Source: Clitopilus passeckerianus (lineage: Eukaryota > Basidiomycota > Agaricomycetes > Agaricales > Entolomataceae). Taken from it: 64,000 bases of DNA. Location: NCBI GenBank assembly GCA_944990035.1, contig CALYLX010000093.1, positions 1 to 64,000 on the forward strand. The letters are read 5' to 3'. Every line of letters begins with the position of its first letter. Within the stretch, counting starts at the first letter, position 1. The notes beneath the pieces are model-generated. The model saw only the letters and a list, made by a program, of their open reading frames with translations. It was not told the origin of the DNA and ran no database searches. Position numbers and translations under genes: made by a program. Shown here piece by piece: positions 26,239 through 37,830 of this stretch.

Positions 26239-26577
26239 CTTGCAACGAGGTTACAATTAAATTGCCTACACCAACGTCCTGACGGAGGTATCTGTGTATC
26301 CTATTTGTGTATTTCGCGATGTATTTCATGATTTTCCCGAATATGATGTGATTCCTCTGAACTGGATGGCACTGGTCGAACTCCCACATAAAGGCATGGC
26401 ACTCCGGTTGGCGACTAGACTGCTTGGCGGATCATTAACAAGTTAACCCTCATAAACTCGCCACTCTATGTTTGCCCAACGCATTCGAGGAAACATGGAT
26501 TCTACGCCATACATTGAAGAATTTACCAAGTCATACATCACGAAAACTATACACTAATAAGAGGAGAGCTATTGCAA
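26239..26577. other. Intergenic between convergent genes
   Basis: About 340 bases between the ends of the fusion gene and the first BTB gene; nothing recognisable. Confidence 0.4.
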
Positions 26578-27526
26578 TTAAGTTGGCGAAAAGCCTGAAG
26601 GATTTTCGTAGAACAAGGTGGTTAGTGTCAACAAGTTCTCGGAAGAATTGAATTTTGGAGAAACTAACATTGTACGACTTCTCGGCTGCTTGCGTAGACT
26701 CATTGACATGTCGTCTAGGTTGCCGCCGTCGTCCAGGCCTGCAAGGTCGGGGAAGATCTTCTCGATAAAATGAGTAACCTCTGGTGGTATTTTGCCTTCA
26801 GTGTGAGAACTGTGGGCCACTTCAACGGTGCGGATGTTGGACCTGTTCGATAGTTGCGCTTGACAATATCGAAAGCCACTGAGGTGATCCTGTAGCGAGA
26901 TGATCTTCATACCGAGGTCTTGGCCAAGTCGGTCAAGCTCGTCACTGGTTAGACCCTCTCTTTCTGATAGTAGGAAGAGCCCACGATACCACCACCGCTT
27001 AACATGGTATTTCCGTCCCCAAGAGACAAATTCAAGAGCATCCAAATCAACCTTGTCGAGTTCCTTGATCGCACGATGTCGAACTTCTCCCAATCCCCAC
27101 ATCGTAGCGAGTTCTAGCACGGACAACCATTGAGATTGAGTGAGAGACTCTCCTCCAAGCCGCCTGACAGTAACCGTGTCAACGACCTTTGAAAATGCAT
27201 AAACAAACATCTACCCACAATGGCGAGACGACTCTCAAAAGTTGGCGGAAATCGCATGCCTTTACATTTTCCAAGCGATGGCGTTGGTTCTTGGACTGGT
27301 CAAGAGACGCGCCTGAGAGATTGAAGAGCTCTTGGAAGAACGGCGATTCCTCGAAGGGGTGCGCGGGGACCCGGAAGAGGGTATCCTCCACCTATGTATG
27401 GCAATGTTAGCACGTCTCTCCTTACATTACTTGGTTGAGCTCGAAGCGCACAATAAAGCAAGCGTTGTCGAAAAAATGATTCTTGTCTCGGGTATAACGG
27501 GAAAGATCAATATGATCTGAATTCAT
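26578..27526 (-). CDS. BTB/POZ-type domain protein (array member A)
   Basis: Member of a large Agaricomycete BTB-like family, possibly cullin-3 adaptors (inference only). Exon 1 starts MNSDHIDLSRYTRDK at 27526. A 60-base intron leads to VEDTLFRVPAHPFEESPFF, the BTB core strand and helix pattern shared by all four members. KACDFRQLLRVVSPL follows, then an intron, then QWLSVLELATMWGLGEVRHR and a C-terminal helical region with WWYRGLF. The tail after about residue 240 is unlike that of members B and C. The closest relative in the array is member D, which shares the WWY block and the ATMWEF/G pattern. All members are on the minus strand. Confidence 0.75.
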
Positions 27527-28358
27527 CTTTGCCGGTCAGAGAACGCGGGGAGATGAGTATGCAGCGTTGGTCGAAGCTACAAGACTGATAGCTTGGGCCA
27601 AATCTGCAGACTCAAAGCTGCGGGGTGAAGAAGTCGAGCTGTGTCCATACTTATACAGTCGAATTTCAATCAATTCGAATGTGGTGTGACATGGGACATG
27701 CTGTTCGAATTTTTGTTTTGGAAGATCTTCCATTTTAGGGTGAGCTGCGCCCCTTTTATGGTGACTGATTTCAATTTATCAGCCTAATCTGCACGATTTT
27801 GGATCCAAATTGTGTTTGTGGCGTGGGATGGGTATGGCGTTTCGAACAAATCGGACCTTTATGACCAATTGGACGTTCGAATTGGTTAAAATTCTACATT
27901 TCTGCATCTGTAAGCCTGACAACAAGAGGCGCCCAGGAACGCAAGAAGTCAAGAAAGAAGCCCCCGAATGGCGCAACGTGTAGCTGGGATCTACGCTGCT
28001 TACTTCCAGTTCTTCGAACACGCACCCTCGCAGCACCTCGCCTCGGATTGAACCAGATTTACTCCCGGCCATGCGTCAAGTCCACGTGGAATTGCTAACA
28101 TATACGGTCGCAGAAGCGCAGGTGTCGGCGCAGTCCAAACACCCTGCTGAGCTCCTGCGTGATTGTATCTGGTATGGGTTGACGCCTCACTAATCTGGTC
28201 GTCCTCATGGTCGTCGGTCTTGTAAAGCATGGAGTCGGACAATAATCCGGTTTTTATTGATCGTGTTCGTCTACGCAAAGTCACTAGCCATTTACAGGGT
28301 ACTGTCAAAGGTGGGGTACAAGAATTACAAGAAAGAACGGCAGTCTCTGATAAGAGAG
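27527..28358. other. Intergenic within the BTB array
   Basis: About 830 bases. Short frames are present but none shows family motifs or plausible splice structure. No repeat was recognised. Confidence 0.35.
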
Positions 28359-29243
28359 CTACTTTGGCTTTGCACTCTCTCGTTTACTACCGCTCCCGCC
28401 GCTACCTCCAGTCGTCCCGTTCTCCTGACTAGCGCTCGACGACATGTTGGAGGCGTCGACGAGCTCGGGGAAGATCTTATCAATAAACATATCAATCTCC
28501 GCCTTCGACAACTCTTCCTTCGTAGCGGAGGATCCTGCCTTCGACGCTCGTTGCTTGAAGCCCGAAACGTGTCCTTGAAGTGAAATGACCTTGAAGGTTG
28601 TTGGTTTTCCAATTTTGTCCATCCACTCGTCCTTAAATTCGTTCTTCTCCACGAGTAGGCGTAGAGCCGGTCTGATCCACTCTTTGACGAGGTAGTCTTG
28701 AGCCAGAGCGAGGCGACTGATCCCGTTCAGTGGCAAATCTTCAAGCGCCTTGATAGCAAGTTGTCGAACCTTTCCGAACTCCCAAGTTGTCGCCAGTTTA
28801 AGGACCGCAATCCATTGTGGAGGGGTGAGTTTTTCGTCCTCGAAATGCCTACACCTAAGGTTAAAACACAGGACAATAAAGCTGAATTCAGAGTTGACAA
28901 ACCTCGGATAAAGAACTCGAAGGAATTGGCGGAAATCTTGGACGTCTATATCTGGAAGACGGTGAAGGGGATTCTCCTTAGTGACGTGGTTGGCGGAGCT
29001 TGTGGCCACGGGGCTACCGGGGAGCCCAAACATATCTCTGAACTTTGTCGAACCCTCCTCAAAATGGTGCCGAGGCAGCCTGAAGATCACATTTCCGACC
29101 TGTAGGATAGCGGAGTTTAGTGCCGCTAGCGAATGGGCGTGAACAGCTCGTTGACCTACCAGGAAGTAAACATCTTCAAAAAAGAAGAATTCGTCCTTTT
29201 TGCAGGCCGACAGGTCTTCAGAAAAATTCGTGTTGTTGGACAT
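28359..29243 (-). CDS. BTB/POZ-type domain protein (array member B)
   Basis: Exon 1 starts MSNNTNFSEDLSACKKDEFF (29243); an in-frame Met 30 bases upstream is possible. The BTB core follows an intron of about 60 bases: NVIFRLPRHHFEEGSTKFRD, then DFRQFLRVLYPR. A second intron is followed by QWIAVLKLATTWEFGKVRQL, KEWIRPALRLLVEKNEF and KVISLQGHVSGFK. The Ser/Gly-rich tail ends SGSKRESAKPK. Both introns are multiples of three and free of stops, so the locus also reads through as one open frame. Strong similarity to member C over the full length points to recent duplication. A TATAAATA element lies upstream on the minus strand (29301-29308). Confidence 0.8.
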   Translation of the reverse strand: MSNNTNFSEDLSACKKDEFFFFEDVYFLVGQRAVHAHSLAALNSAILQVGNVIFRLPRHHFEEGSTKFRDMFGLPGSPVATSSANHVTKENPLHRLPDIDVQDFRQFLRVLYPRFVNSEFSFIVLCFNLRCRHFEDEKLTPPQWIAVLKLATTWEFGKVRQLAIKALEDLPLNGISRLALAQDYLVKEWIRPALRLLVEKNEFKDEWMDKIGKPTTFKVISLQGHVSGFKQRASKAGSSATKEELSKAEIDMFIDKIFPELVDASNMSSSASQENGTTGGSGGSGSKRESAKPK

Positions 29244-29690
29244 TTGAAAGAGGTGAGAGTAGTATTGTGACATAAAAACCGTTCTCGCTCTCCCCCCAAG
29301 TATTTATAATAGTCAACCATGGCAGGGATCGATATGGGTACAGGGATAGCAGGATAATGTCTTGTAAAATTTCCCAAGAAGTTGCGTTGCCGCTCAGAAA
29401 CAATGTACCGGCTTCGGCAGCGCTTCCTTTAGTGAGGCATGTTCATCAAGAAGCCTGGGCGAGAATTCCAGCATTGAATGAGGCTGATCCTGGTCTTGAG
29501 ATCGATTCTGGATTCTGACTTCCGAGGAGGTCAGTGCCATGCATCGTAGAAGACAATTACCACACAACGTACCGGAGGGGTTTCGCGAATCATAAAGCAA
29601 TGTTAATCCACAGTGACAGTCAGGAGAAGGGTTTGAACGTCGTACAATGACACAACACTGGATTCAGAAATAGGAAGGTAGTGATAACTC
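29244..29690. other. Intergenic with probable promoter of BTB member B
   Basis: Contains the minus-strand TATAAATA at 29301-29308. The remainder holds no supported gene. Confidence 0.4.
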
Positions 29691-30530
29691 CTAGTACCTG
29701 TACGATACAATGCCATTCCCGGTAGACGAGTTTCGTGTTGTAAACCCCAACGCAGCCCACGGCGCGGCCATCTGCGGATGATGCATAACATACTGGTGAA
29801 CGCGTTCCTGGGATTCTTCGTGGAGCCACTCAGGTGCATAATAATCCTGGAATGGTCTTCGTGCTAAACGATGAAGTGTAAGGTGGAGGAATTCAGCAAT
29901 ATCTATCTCATCAACATGTATTTTCGCCCGGTACCAAGATCTCAAGTCGTTCTTGTGATCTACCCAGCCTCGCAGCTTGAGCAGCAGCAGGATCACCTGG
30001 GGCATAACGGGAAGATCAACATTGTTTGGTAGCCGTACGATGAATTCTTCTGGAAGCAATGGGATACTGAGAAACCCGGGTTGCAGGATATCCACCTTGC
30101 AGGCACGGTATCGGTTCGGTAAGGGTGGCCATTGGAACGTGTACCAAAGGACATTCCAACCCGCACCTGGCGTCACCGAGGGAACAAGGAAGAAGTTCTG
30201 ATCAAAAGTAGTGAGGAGGTGCTTGACTTGTTCTGCGCCATACGAGGGATCCATGATTGCTACATCAACATCCTTCGAGGAGTAGGTGTAAGTATCATGC
30301 ATTCAAGTTGATTGTAAAAGGCGTACGTTGGGTTGGCGATTCCGCATGCCCCAGACATACCATGCAACACTCCCGAATAAGCAGGCCTTAATCTCGGAAT
30401 GGCTGAGAATACTGATAGTGTGGCTTGCCACATAGCGAACCTCAGCGAGGGTGACACCGTGGCGATTCAGCATCATCCTCTCTCTTGTCTGCGAAGCTGT
30501 CACTGGACAAGATAGAAGGATTGGCAGCAA
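29691..30530 (-). CDS. Nucleotidyltransferase-fold protein (copy 1)
   Basis: Pol-beta-like nucleotidyltransferase fold, substrate unknown. It shows KACLFGSVAWYVWGM (the GS helix-turn) just before a 54-base intron, then DVDVAIMD (the paired Asp motif; the intron falls directly before it). CKVDIL (about 30085), in the position of the third carboxylate, follows. The C-terminal part contains LLLLKLRGWVDHKND, shared with copy 2. The three carboxylates of an active enzyme appear present. The start is uncertain among several Met codons from 30530. It lies between BTB members B and C on the same strand. Confidence 0.75.
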
Positions 30531-31185
30531 TCATTTTCAGAATTCGGGTATGAAGTGGAGGGAGGTTCTTGTCCTAACGGAGCCGAACATTGACCCAAAG
30601 TAACAATTAGATAATTATATAATAAATCCGACAGTAATAGTACTAATACACTCCATTTATGGGGAGACTGAAGATCATGGCCTTATCTGAAGGTTCGCAT
30701 ACGCCAGATTGCGGCCCTCACGACATCTGTGTTCATTCATCAAGCAATGGCATTTCATTGCTATGCAATTCCAGAAACCAAATGGCTGGAGGCCTCGAGA
30801 AGCACAAGTGGAACGAAGGAGAGAAATACAGGATTCAAACTACGCACTTCTTGTCCCCCCAGAACCCAGAACGTGGGCTGGTTACGAGCCTACAAGACGA
30901 GGTGCTTACACGTCAAGCCACGTGTAGTTCAATCATAGACCCAGTCATGAAATATCTTCTGCCATCGTCAAAATAACCGCGACGTGAAACCCGCAGTGGT
31001 TGTATCTGGCGAGTGTGTCGGTATAGTTGTGAGGTAGGATCTCAAACATACCATGCATTACGGTCACATATTCCGGAAGATGAAGCAACAATCAAAGCTA
31101 TATTGAAGATTTTGGCGATAGATTTACAGGAGATAACGAGAAAGGATCGAAAACGACGGGAAAGACTCGGACTCGACGCGATAAT
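30531..31185. other. Intergenic within the BTB array
   Basis: About 650 bases, AT-rich at 30600-30660. Short frames without family features; nothing supported. Confidence 0.35.
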
Positions 31186-32082
31186 CTACTTTGTCTTTGA
31201 ATCAGGTCGCTTGGTGGCGTTACCATTATTGCTCGTAGCCCCATTCTCCTGAGAGCCCTTTTGAGCTGGGACCGCGGCCTCGACCAGCTCTGGGAACACC
31301 TTGTCGATGAAAGCGTCGATCTCGGCGATGGAGATGTCGTCTTTCTGGGTGGCTCCGACCTTGGGACCTCGTGGGTGCTTGTAACCAGCTACATGGCCCT
31401 GCAGCGATATGACCTTATGAGTTGTTGGCGTGCCGATTTTGTCCATCCACTCCGCTTTGAATTCTTGTTTCTCCGCGATGACACGTAAAGCAGGCCGCAT
31501 CCATTCTTTGATATGGTAGTCCTGGGCGAGGGAAAGGCGGGCGATGGGGCCGATAGTCATGTCTTGAAGAGCCTTGATGGCGAGCTCCTTGACTTTGGCA
31601 AAGCCCCAGGTAGTGGAGAGTTTGAGAACTGCGATCCACTGCTGGCCGTTCAGTTTCTCAGCCTCAAAGTGTCTAGAGTGGAGACAAGATGTGAGTGGAA
31701 GTCAATGGCTGAGTAGTGCGCTGGAAGGCTCGCCTCGGATAGAGAACACGTAGGAACTGTCGGAACTCATCGAGATCGATACCGGGAAGTCGGTGCATAG
31801 GATTTTCTTTGGCGATATTGTCGGTCGGATTGGACACCCTTGGGCTACCGGGTAAGCAGAACATATCCCTAAAGCGCTCAGAGCCTTCTTCAAAGTGGTG
31901 GCGCGGAAGACGAAACACAGTATCGGCAACCTAACATTCGTGGATGAGTTGGCACTGCCTAGGGAGAGGCTTCAATCTGAAGGCAAACTTACGACGAAGT
32001 AGACATCCTCGAAGAAGAAGAATTCATCCTTCTTGCATAGTCCAAATTCACCTCCTCTTGGTAGTGTCATTCCGGTGGCCAT
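31186..32082 (-). CDS. BTB/POZ-type domain protein (array member C)
   Basis: Starts MATGMTLPRGGEFGLCKKDE (32082), then FFFFEDVYFV before the first intron. The BTB core reads TVFRLPRHHFEEGSERFRDM and EFRQFLRVLYPR. After the second intron come QQWIAVLKLSTTWGFAKVKE, KEWMRPALRVIAEKQEF and KVISLQGHVAGYK. It ends in a tail NNGNATKRPDSKTK, like that of member B. Intron positions match B exactly, which supports duplication of the whole gene. Function is not known beyond the BTB fold. Confidence 0.8.
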
Positions 32083-33193
32083 AAAAAAGGAGTATGTGGC
32101 GGATGAGAGAGAACAGTGGGACGATCTCAAGGGAAGGGATCTTTGCTTTGTGTCTTGTGAGCGTTCTCTTTAAAAGCCGCAGGTTCGTTGGGCGAAGGCG
32201 TGTTTTTGCGGACACTGCAGCTGGAAGCGTATATCTAGCGCTGAGGGAAAGCGCAGCAGTCCAAATCTTCCACGCAGAAGATCCTGAGACGTAATTGGTA
32301 CTGGCATTTGTCTAAGGGCATCTACTGTTCGCTAGCCATGCGTCAGTGCTTCAAGTCCGCGTGCAATCCAGAAAGAATGAGTCCTGGTGCAATGGGAAAG
32401 TGAGGTCTATCCAAAGAACTAGATTATTTGTCAACCTAGGGCGCTTAAAAGAAACCCCGACTTACGTGCATGTGCTTCGATGGTATGACATGAAGAACAA
32501 TTTCGGAATCGTAAAGAATTCAATCTGCGTTGAGTCCTTGGATCATAACAGGAAGAAATGCATTTCAACCCAATGTCCATCATTGCGAGTTCAGCAGATC
32601 ATCTAGCCTGCAGCGGGCTGCCCGTTGAGCATGCGTTTGTGCGACTTCATTTTCAGACGAATTTGGGAGTATGAGCATGAGGCAGAGATTGCAGAAGGAG
32701 CCAAATCTTTCTGGTTTCTGTACCTCCCTTTTGGATTGCGGTAGTTGCTGTTGAGCAATGCGCTTGAAGAAGGCGTTTCAGGAAAAGAATATCATTTCAA
32801 GAAGAGTAAAGAAGAGTGGCCTCGTTGGAGAAAGGCCAACTTTGCGTGGCCGAATGGCCTGATCCGGAAAACCGAAGTTGCCAAACCCGGAAAGACGCGC
32901 TCGGGCGCTAAGTACAAAGACTACGACCTTCCCAATGCACGTTCCAATCTATTGACGTTCCTGTCGCCTATGCCTTGAAGGAATTGCTGAAGATGCGAAG
33001 CTACGACTAGTCGTGCATTGTTTGAAGGCGACAAGACTCAGACTGTGAACCCCATGCCATTTGAATCCGATTACAGAGTGATACTGATTTACGACACAGA
33101 CAGAAAAATATGTTTGTGGTAACGTTATGAAAGATTATGACACCGGATTAAGGGTAGAGAATGGGTTCAAGGAGTAAGAACGGCAGCGAGACG
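32083..33193. other. Long intergenic stretch within the BTB array
   Basis: About 1.1 kb. A frame at 32745-32978 is open on the plus strand but has no recognisable motif or splice partner. It may hold an old degraded gene, which I cannot support. Confidence 0.3.
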
Positions 33194-34063
33194 CTAGCCT
33201 GGGGGTTTGGCCCCGAATGAGAAACTACTAAACAGAGGTCGTGCAGTAGTATCCACCTCGGGGAATATCTTTCCAATGAATTTATCAATGTAATCGGGCC
33301 TTGGGGGCGGGTTCGGGGCAAACGAGAAGATGGATGCTGGTTTGGGTGGCTCGGGTGGCTCGGCTGCTTTTACTTCGTCCGTCTTCTCCTTGTAGCCAGA
33401 AACGTATCCTTGGAAGAGCGACACTCTCATGCTAAGCGAAAACCCCAGCCGTGTACTTTCGCCTTCTGTGAGAGCTGTATGGCTGGCGAGGCGCCGCAAT
33501 GCAGTATACCACCAGCGATCAACCTTATAGTCATGGGCCAATGTCAGTAACGTAGGTCCATCAATGTGGATCCTTTCAAGCTCCCGTATTGCGGTCGCGC
33601 GGACTCTGTCGAATTCCCACATCGTGGCTAGCTTCAACACTGAACTCCACTGGGGGACTCCAAGAGTTTCACGCTCGTAGTTCCTGTTACACGGCCCAAG
33701 AGACGACATAAGTTTGCGTTTGTGAAGCATTCTGAAATCGTTCATGACTTGCCTCGGATAGAGTACACGCAGGAGTTGGCGAAAATCATCGGCCTTGATT
33801 CCTTCAAGCTGGATAGGTTTTTCCTTCTTCACGCCGTCTGAGACGGAATCTTCTCCCGCGGGCAGCCGGAACATATCTTGGAACACTGAAGATTCCTGCT
33901 CGAAGTGGTGCTTAGGCACCCTGAACATTGTTCGTTCAACCTAGGTGACGACGTCAGATGGTGATCCAGAAACTGATGTTTGCAAACGTACCAGAAAATG
34001 GACATCCTCAAAGTAATACTCGCCATCCTGCTTGCAGGATAACAAGTCAAGTGGTTGCGCCAT
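33194..34063 (-). CDS. BTB/POZ-type domain protein (array member D)
   Basis: Starts MAQPLDLLSCKQDGEYYFED (34063). After the first intron the core reads TMFRVPKHHFEQESSVFQDM, then DDFRQLLRVLYPR. After a second intron come QWSSVLKLATMWEFDRVRAT and DRWWYTALRRLASHTAL. The C-terminus is Pro-rich (PPEPPKPASIFSFAPNPPP) and ends FSFGAKPPG. It resembles member A more than B or C. Same strand and intron pattern as the other members. Confidence 0.78.
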
Positions 34064-34451
34064 GTTTCATGCAGCTTGGGTATGTCAGCCGAGAGTGTCT
34101 GTGTAGAAGAATGTTACCCTGTAACCAAGAGATTGTCGTGGGCCATCCACGTGGCAAAGGCGCCCAACCAGCAGCTGACCACACTCATGGTCGTCTCAAA
34201 AAGGTTGGTTCCTCAAAATCGTGATGTTGAGAGGTAAATTTCATACGCTTATGGCCCGTGGGTCGAAGTCAGCGGTATTTCATAGGCAGGACCCACAGAG
34301 GATCGCTTTGAGAAAAGCTCGGCCTTTCCGATTTCCGAAAGCCGAACCAGTGCTAGCGAGCGCTAAAGAAATAAGCGCTAGTCGTTCGCTTCACAAAACG
34401 AGGGGTATAAACATGTCAAAGTAAATAGAAAGCATACAGTATATGACGCGC
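34064..34451. other. Intergenic between BTB member D and nucleotidyltransferase copy 2
   Basis: About 390 bases with no supported feature. Confidence 0.35.
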
Positions 34452-35182
34452 TCAGTAGGAGTCAGAATCGAAGTCCTCAGCATCTATATCGGATACATCG
34501 AACCCTAGTTCAGCCCATTTCCCGGCAGAGTCAGGAATCGTATCGATAAACCTCTCGATTCGTTCCATACTCTCGTCAACAAACCACTCGGGTAGGTTCT
34601 GATCACTTAAATGCGCATCATAGTGGTGTATAGCCAAGTCCAACATCTCATCCAGGTCCGCCTCATCCACCCAGGTCTTCTCTTGCATCCTACGCCGATG
34701 ATCGTCCATGTGGTCTGTCCAGCCTCTTAGCTTCAGTAAGAGGAGAGTAATCAGGGGCACGACAGGAAGGTCTTCATTGCCCTCGATGCGAACAAGTTCT
34801 TCAGGCCACAGATAAGGGATGCTGAGAAGGCCGGGCACGAGGATGTCGACTTTACAGGTCCAATCATCCTCTGCGTGCCGGAACCAAAGAACGCGGTAGT
34901 CAGCGTTAGGGTTTCTCGAGGGAACAAGGTAGAATTCAGAGCTTGAGGACACAAGGAGTTCCTTGATTGATTCTGGTTCCCATTCCTCGTCCATCACAAC
35001 GAGGTCGACATCCTAGAAACACGTTCACTCAATCTGCTGACGCCGAGTAGAAGGAACCTTACATTTGGTTCCCGACGCTGCATCCCATACACGCTGCATG
35101 CAGCACTGCCAAATAGGCATACATCCAGGCCGTTCGCTTCCAGAATCTCAATCGCCACCCTCGCTGCTTCAAGGACACTCAT
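34452..35182 (-). CDS. Nucleotidyltransferase-fold protein (copy 2)
   Basis: Paralogue of the gene at 29691-30530. It starts MSVLEAARVAIEILEANGLD (35182), then CLFGSAACSVYGMQRREPN. A 50-base intron at the same place is followed by DVDLVVMD, then CKVDIL (about 34850) and LLLLKLRGWTDHMDDHR. The GS motif, the Asp-Val-Asp pair and the third Asp are all present, so an active transferase is plausible. The acidic C-terminus ends DIDAEDFDSDSY. Substrate and pathway are unknown. Confidence 0.8.
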
Positions 35183-35590
35183 ACCGGTCGAGGCGGAGGA
35201 GACGTGGTGATAGAAGTCAACAATGGTAACCCGTTGGGCGCCTACTGAACATCAGGATTGTGGCGCTGGCGCGCTCAGGCTTCTGAGCCACAGATTCTAG
35301 TAGATGATCTATCTATGGAGTCCATCTGTTGTCAATGAGTTACAAGGCATCGAGAGTCTTTGGACCCACTGCCGTCGAAATCAACTTGGATGACCAATAG
35401 AAATGGAACCGCGAGTAGCGAGGGTTTGGCGAAGAACGTTAATATTTGATAACTATTAGAATTACAAACATGGTGTCGATTAAGTGAAATTCAGTCCAGG
35501 CCGTGCTCATGCCGACTTGTTCTGCTCGAGGAATCCTGAACCACAGATTTGAGCAATCACCTCCGGCGAGCTGATTATGAATGGATGCCA
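35183..35590. other. Intergenic between the BTB array and the first UstYa-like gene
   Basis: About 400 bases with no recognisable element. Confidence 0.35.
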
Positions 35591-36675
35591 CTAATAGATA
35601 ACAGCAGGTGGAGGTAGGTCATCTTCAACATAGGTTTTGATGTCAATGTATTTGTCGATATGCCTCTCGCCTGCCCAAGCTCGAACCTTCTCAAAATTCT
35701 TACACATATGGGGGTACTCGAGGCGAGGTCTAACCACGAGGTCCTTAGGGTCCCATTGCCAGAAAACAATAGATGGGTCTGAGTGGCACCTAACGCAACA
35801 AAATAAACGATGAATATTTGATATAGGGATGGGACGGGAGGAAGGAAGGCGCTCACATTACGTATTGCCTAATGGAATCGATACAATGGGAGATGTGCTC
35901 GGGGCAAACTCCTCTTCGGGGTCATCGAGGAGTTGGTCGTAACGATCTCGACGGAGAGCTTGCCTGACTTTATTCTGGAAGGTCTATCAATATCTCATCC
36001 GGTGGACAGTTGGTACACTAGCTTACCACGCAGTGAAGTTGATGGAATACGTCGAGTTGAGCGATGTAGTACCCAGGGAACTCCTTGATTGGCCATGTTC
36101 TGTTAGGCAAGAGAGCAGCTTCACTTCTGGGAATCTTCATCATCGTAACTAGGTCGAGGTTTTTGCTATAAAGAGGAGTAAAACGAGCTGAGTACATAAA
36201 CTCACGATTGTACAAGTCCTGCCACGCTTGATCAGACTCGTCAGAGTATTCTTGGTATATTGTCTTCTTGTAAAATCCGTCGTCAAAAACTTTGATTTGG
36301 TCCTCCAGAATCTCGTTTGCCGGAGCTATAAAGGTACTTAATCAATAATTGGAAGAATTGGCGAAGGATTGTCCTACAATAAAGTTGGAGCCGTGTGCTA
36401 CTCCCAGTGGCTCGGCAAGTCGCAACTAGTTGGTCGTAGGCAGAACTTGAGCTCCGGAAAGCCAGAAGAAGTAAGATGAGCCCAATCGCCTGCACGGCGA
36501 TAATAGCAAGAAAGATAATATCTTTCTTGATGCCGAAGTGTCTTTTCTTGAGTGAATGAGTCTCGTAGCCGTTGAAGCCATGTTGTTCGCAATGGCATTC
36601 TCTGTGAGGCTCTCCAGTAGGTGACTCGAGGTCAACAGCCATCAGAGGCAGATATCCTTCAGACTTGTCGCTCAT
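35591..36675 (-). CDS. UstYa-like (DUF3328) oxidase, copy 1
   Basis: Family known from dikaritin RiPP clusters, where members carry out oxidative cyclisation of precursor peptides. Starts MSDKSEGYLPLMAVDLESPT (36675), with a short Cys-containing cytosolic segment and one membrane helix (IIFLAIIAVQAIGLILLLLA). The lumenal domain has YQEYSDESDQAWQDLYN, MMKIPRSEAALLPNRTWPIK and AQLDVFHQLHCV (first HxxHC motif, about 36030). The second HxxHC motif EHISHCIDSIRQYVM follows (about 35895-35850), and the end is EDDLPPPAVIY. The frame breaks at a C run (35901-35904); one extra C there joins the conserved frame, so an assembly indel is likely. It is divergent from the repeat precursor at 37831. Confidence 0.88.
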
Positions 36676-37830
36676 AGTCGTGGGGCGAGACAAAGACCGC
36701 AAAGTGTGGTGAACAATCCCTATTACAAGGAGGGTTCGTTGTGAGCAAGACGTCGGAGTCATCAAGCCAGTGGCGATTCGGATCATCCTAGTTCGGCTGT
36801 TCTTCAACGACAGCGAAAATTGTACATGGACCAGATGCGAAGAGAAGACGTAGCATTCAAACCTTCCCCAATCTGAGGGAAACATGATGGAAAGGAGGCT
36901 ACGTAAACTAACGATGATCTGAAGGGACTGGGACCAGGAAAGGAAAGGGTATTTGATCCGGCACCCAACAAGTTGGACCGGCGTTTGTCTTCTCCGACGC
37001 GCCTCACCATGACCACCTCCTTCAACTGACTCGAGTTTGAGAGATCAAAAGTGCCCTAATGTGCGCGAACTATTGTAGCAGGGATCTTGATTTTTGCCTG
37101 AACTCTCACTAAAACCTCTCTAGTACGATTTCTGGGGCAAAAACGCTGTGCATAATCACGCATGGAACGCCAGCAACGATGCTTATTCTACATGAACACC
37201 AGCATACTCGCTAAAGCTGATTACATGGGTACTAGGTCAAACGAAGTGTAGTGGTGGCGGCGGCTTATTGAGAAAGATGCACAAGGCGCTCCCGCTAGTC
37301 TCTTAAAATATCTCAGCTATTTCCGAAGAACTGAAACGTCGCACCTTGGACAGCAGGATTGGATTTCTGATGTCTCAATCTTCGGATAGGTTTTCCAGGT
37401 TTCCTTCTGCGCAGGGAGCTATACGTATGGCTGGATTGAACATATCTGCCTCCGGATCATCCATGGTCAAGCACAGGTGGTAAGAATCGAATGTCTGAGT
37501 TGTGCTTTCCTTCCGCTAGGTATGCCGAGAATGACTCCCATTAATTTCGAGTCGGAGGGCTCCACATCAGGCGATTCTACTGTTTCTATTCGGCCTGGAG
37601 CGCACGCCGCTGTACTACTGACAAACGGAATGGTAGTCTTGCAAATCCTCTGAACCGACCACGTGCGAAGTGGTCCGAGGCCATTGCGATTGTAGATGAG
37701 CTAGCAAGTCCTAACTTGACTTACAAAGTCCCCGGACCAGTATAAATACAGGTGCCAGTTTTCTACAGACGACACCGCAGTAAAGTGGTATTTCGAGAAC
37801 AAGCCTCTCTCTCATCAGAACCCTACGACA
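36676..37830. promoter_or_regulatory. Divergent intergenic region between oxidase copy 1 and precursor 1
   Basis: About 1.15 kb shared upstream by the oxidase (-) and the repeat precursor (+), so co-regulation is possible. No coding region is supported. The precursor-proximal end carries a TATA element (listed separately). Confidence 0.45.
37741..37748 (+). promoter_or_regulatory. TATA box of repeat precursor 1
   Basis: TATAAATA about 83-90 bases upstream of the precursor ATG, a common arrangement for strongly expressed fungal secreted proteins. Confidence 0.6.

Noticed and set aside
29691..35182. The two nucleotidyltransferases as Cid12-type poly(A) polymerases partnering the RdRP
   Set aside because: They share only the general GS and Asp-x-Asp fold motifs; I see no poly(A)-polymerase-associated domain, and they belong to the BTB array.
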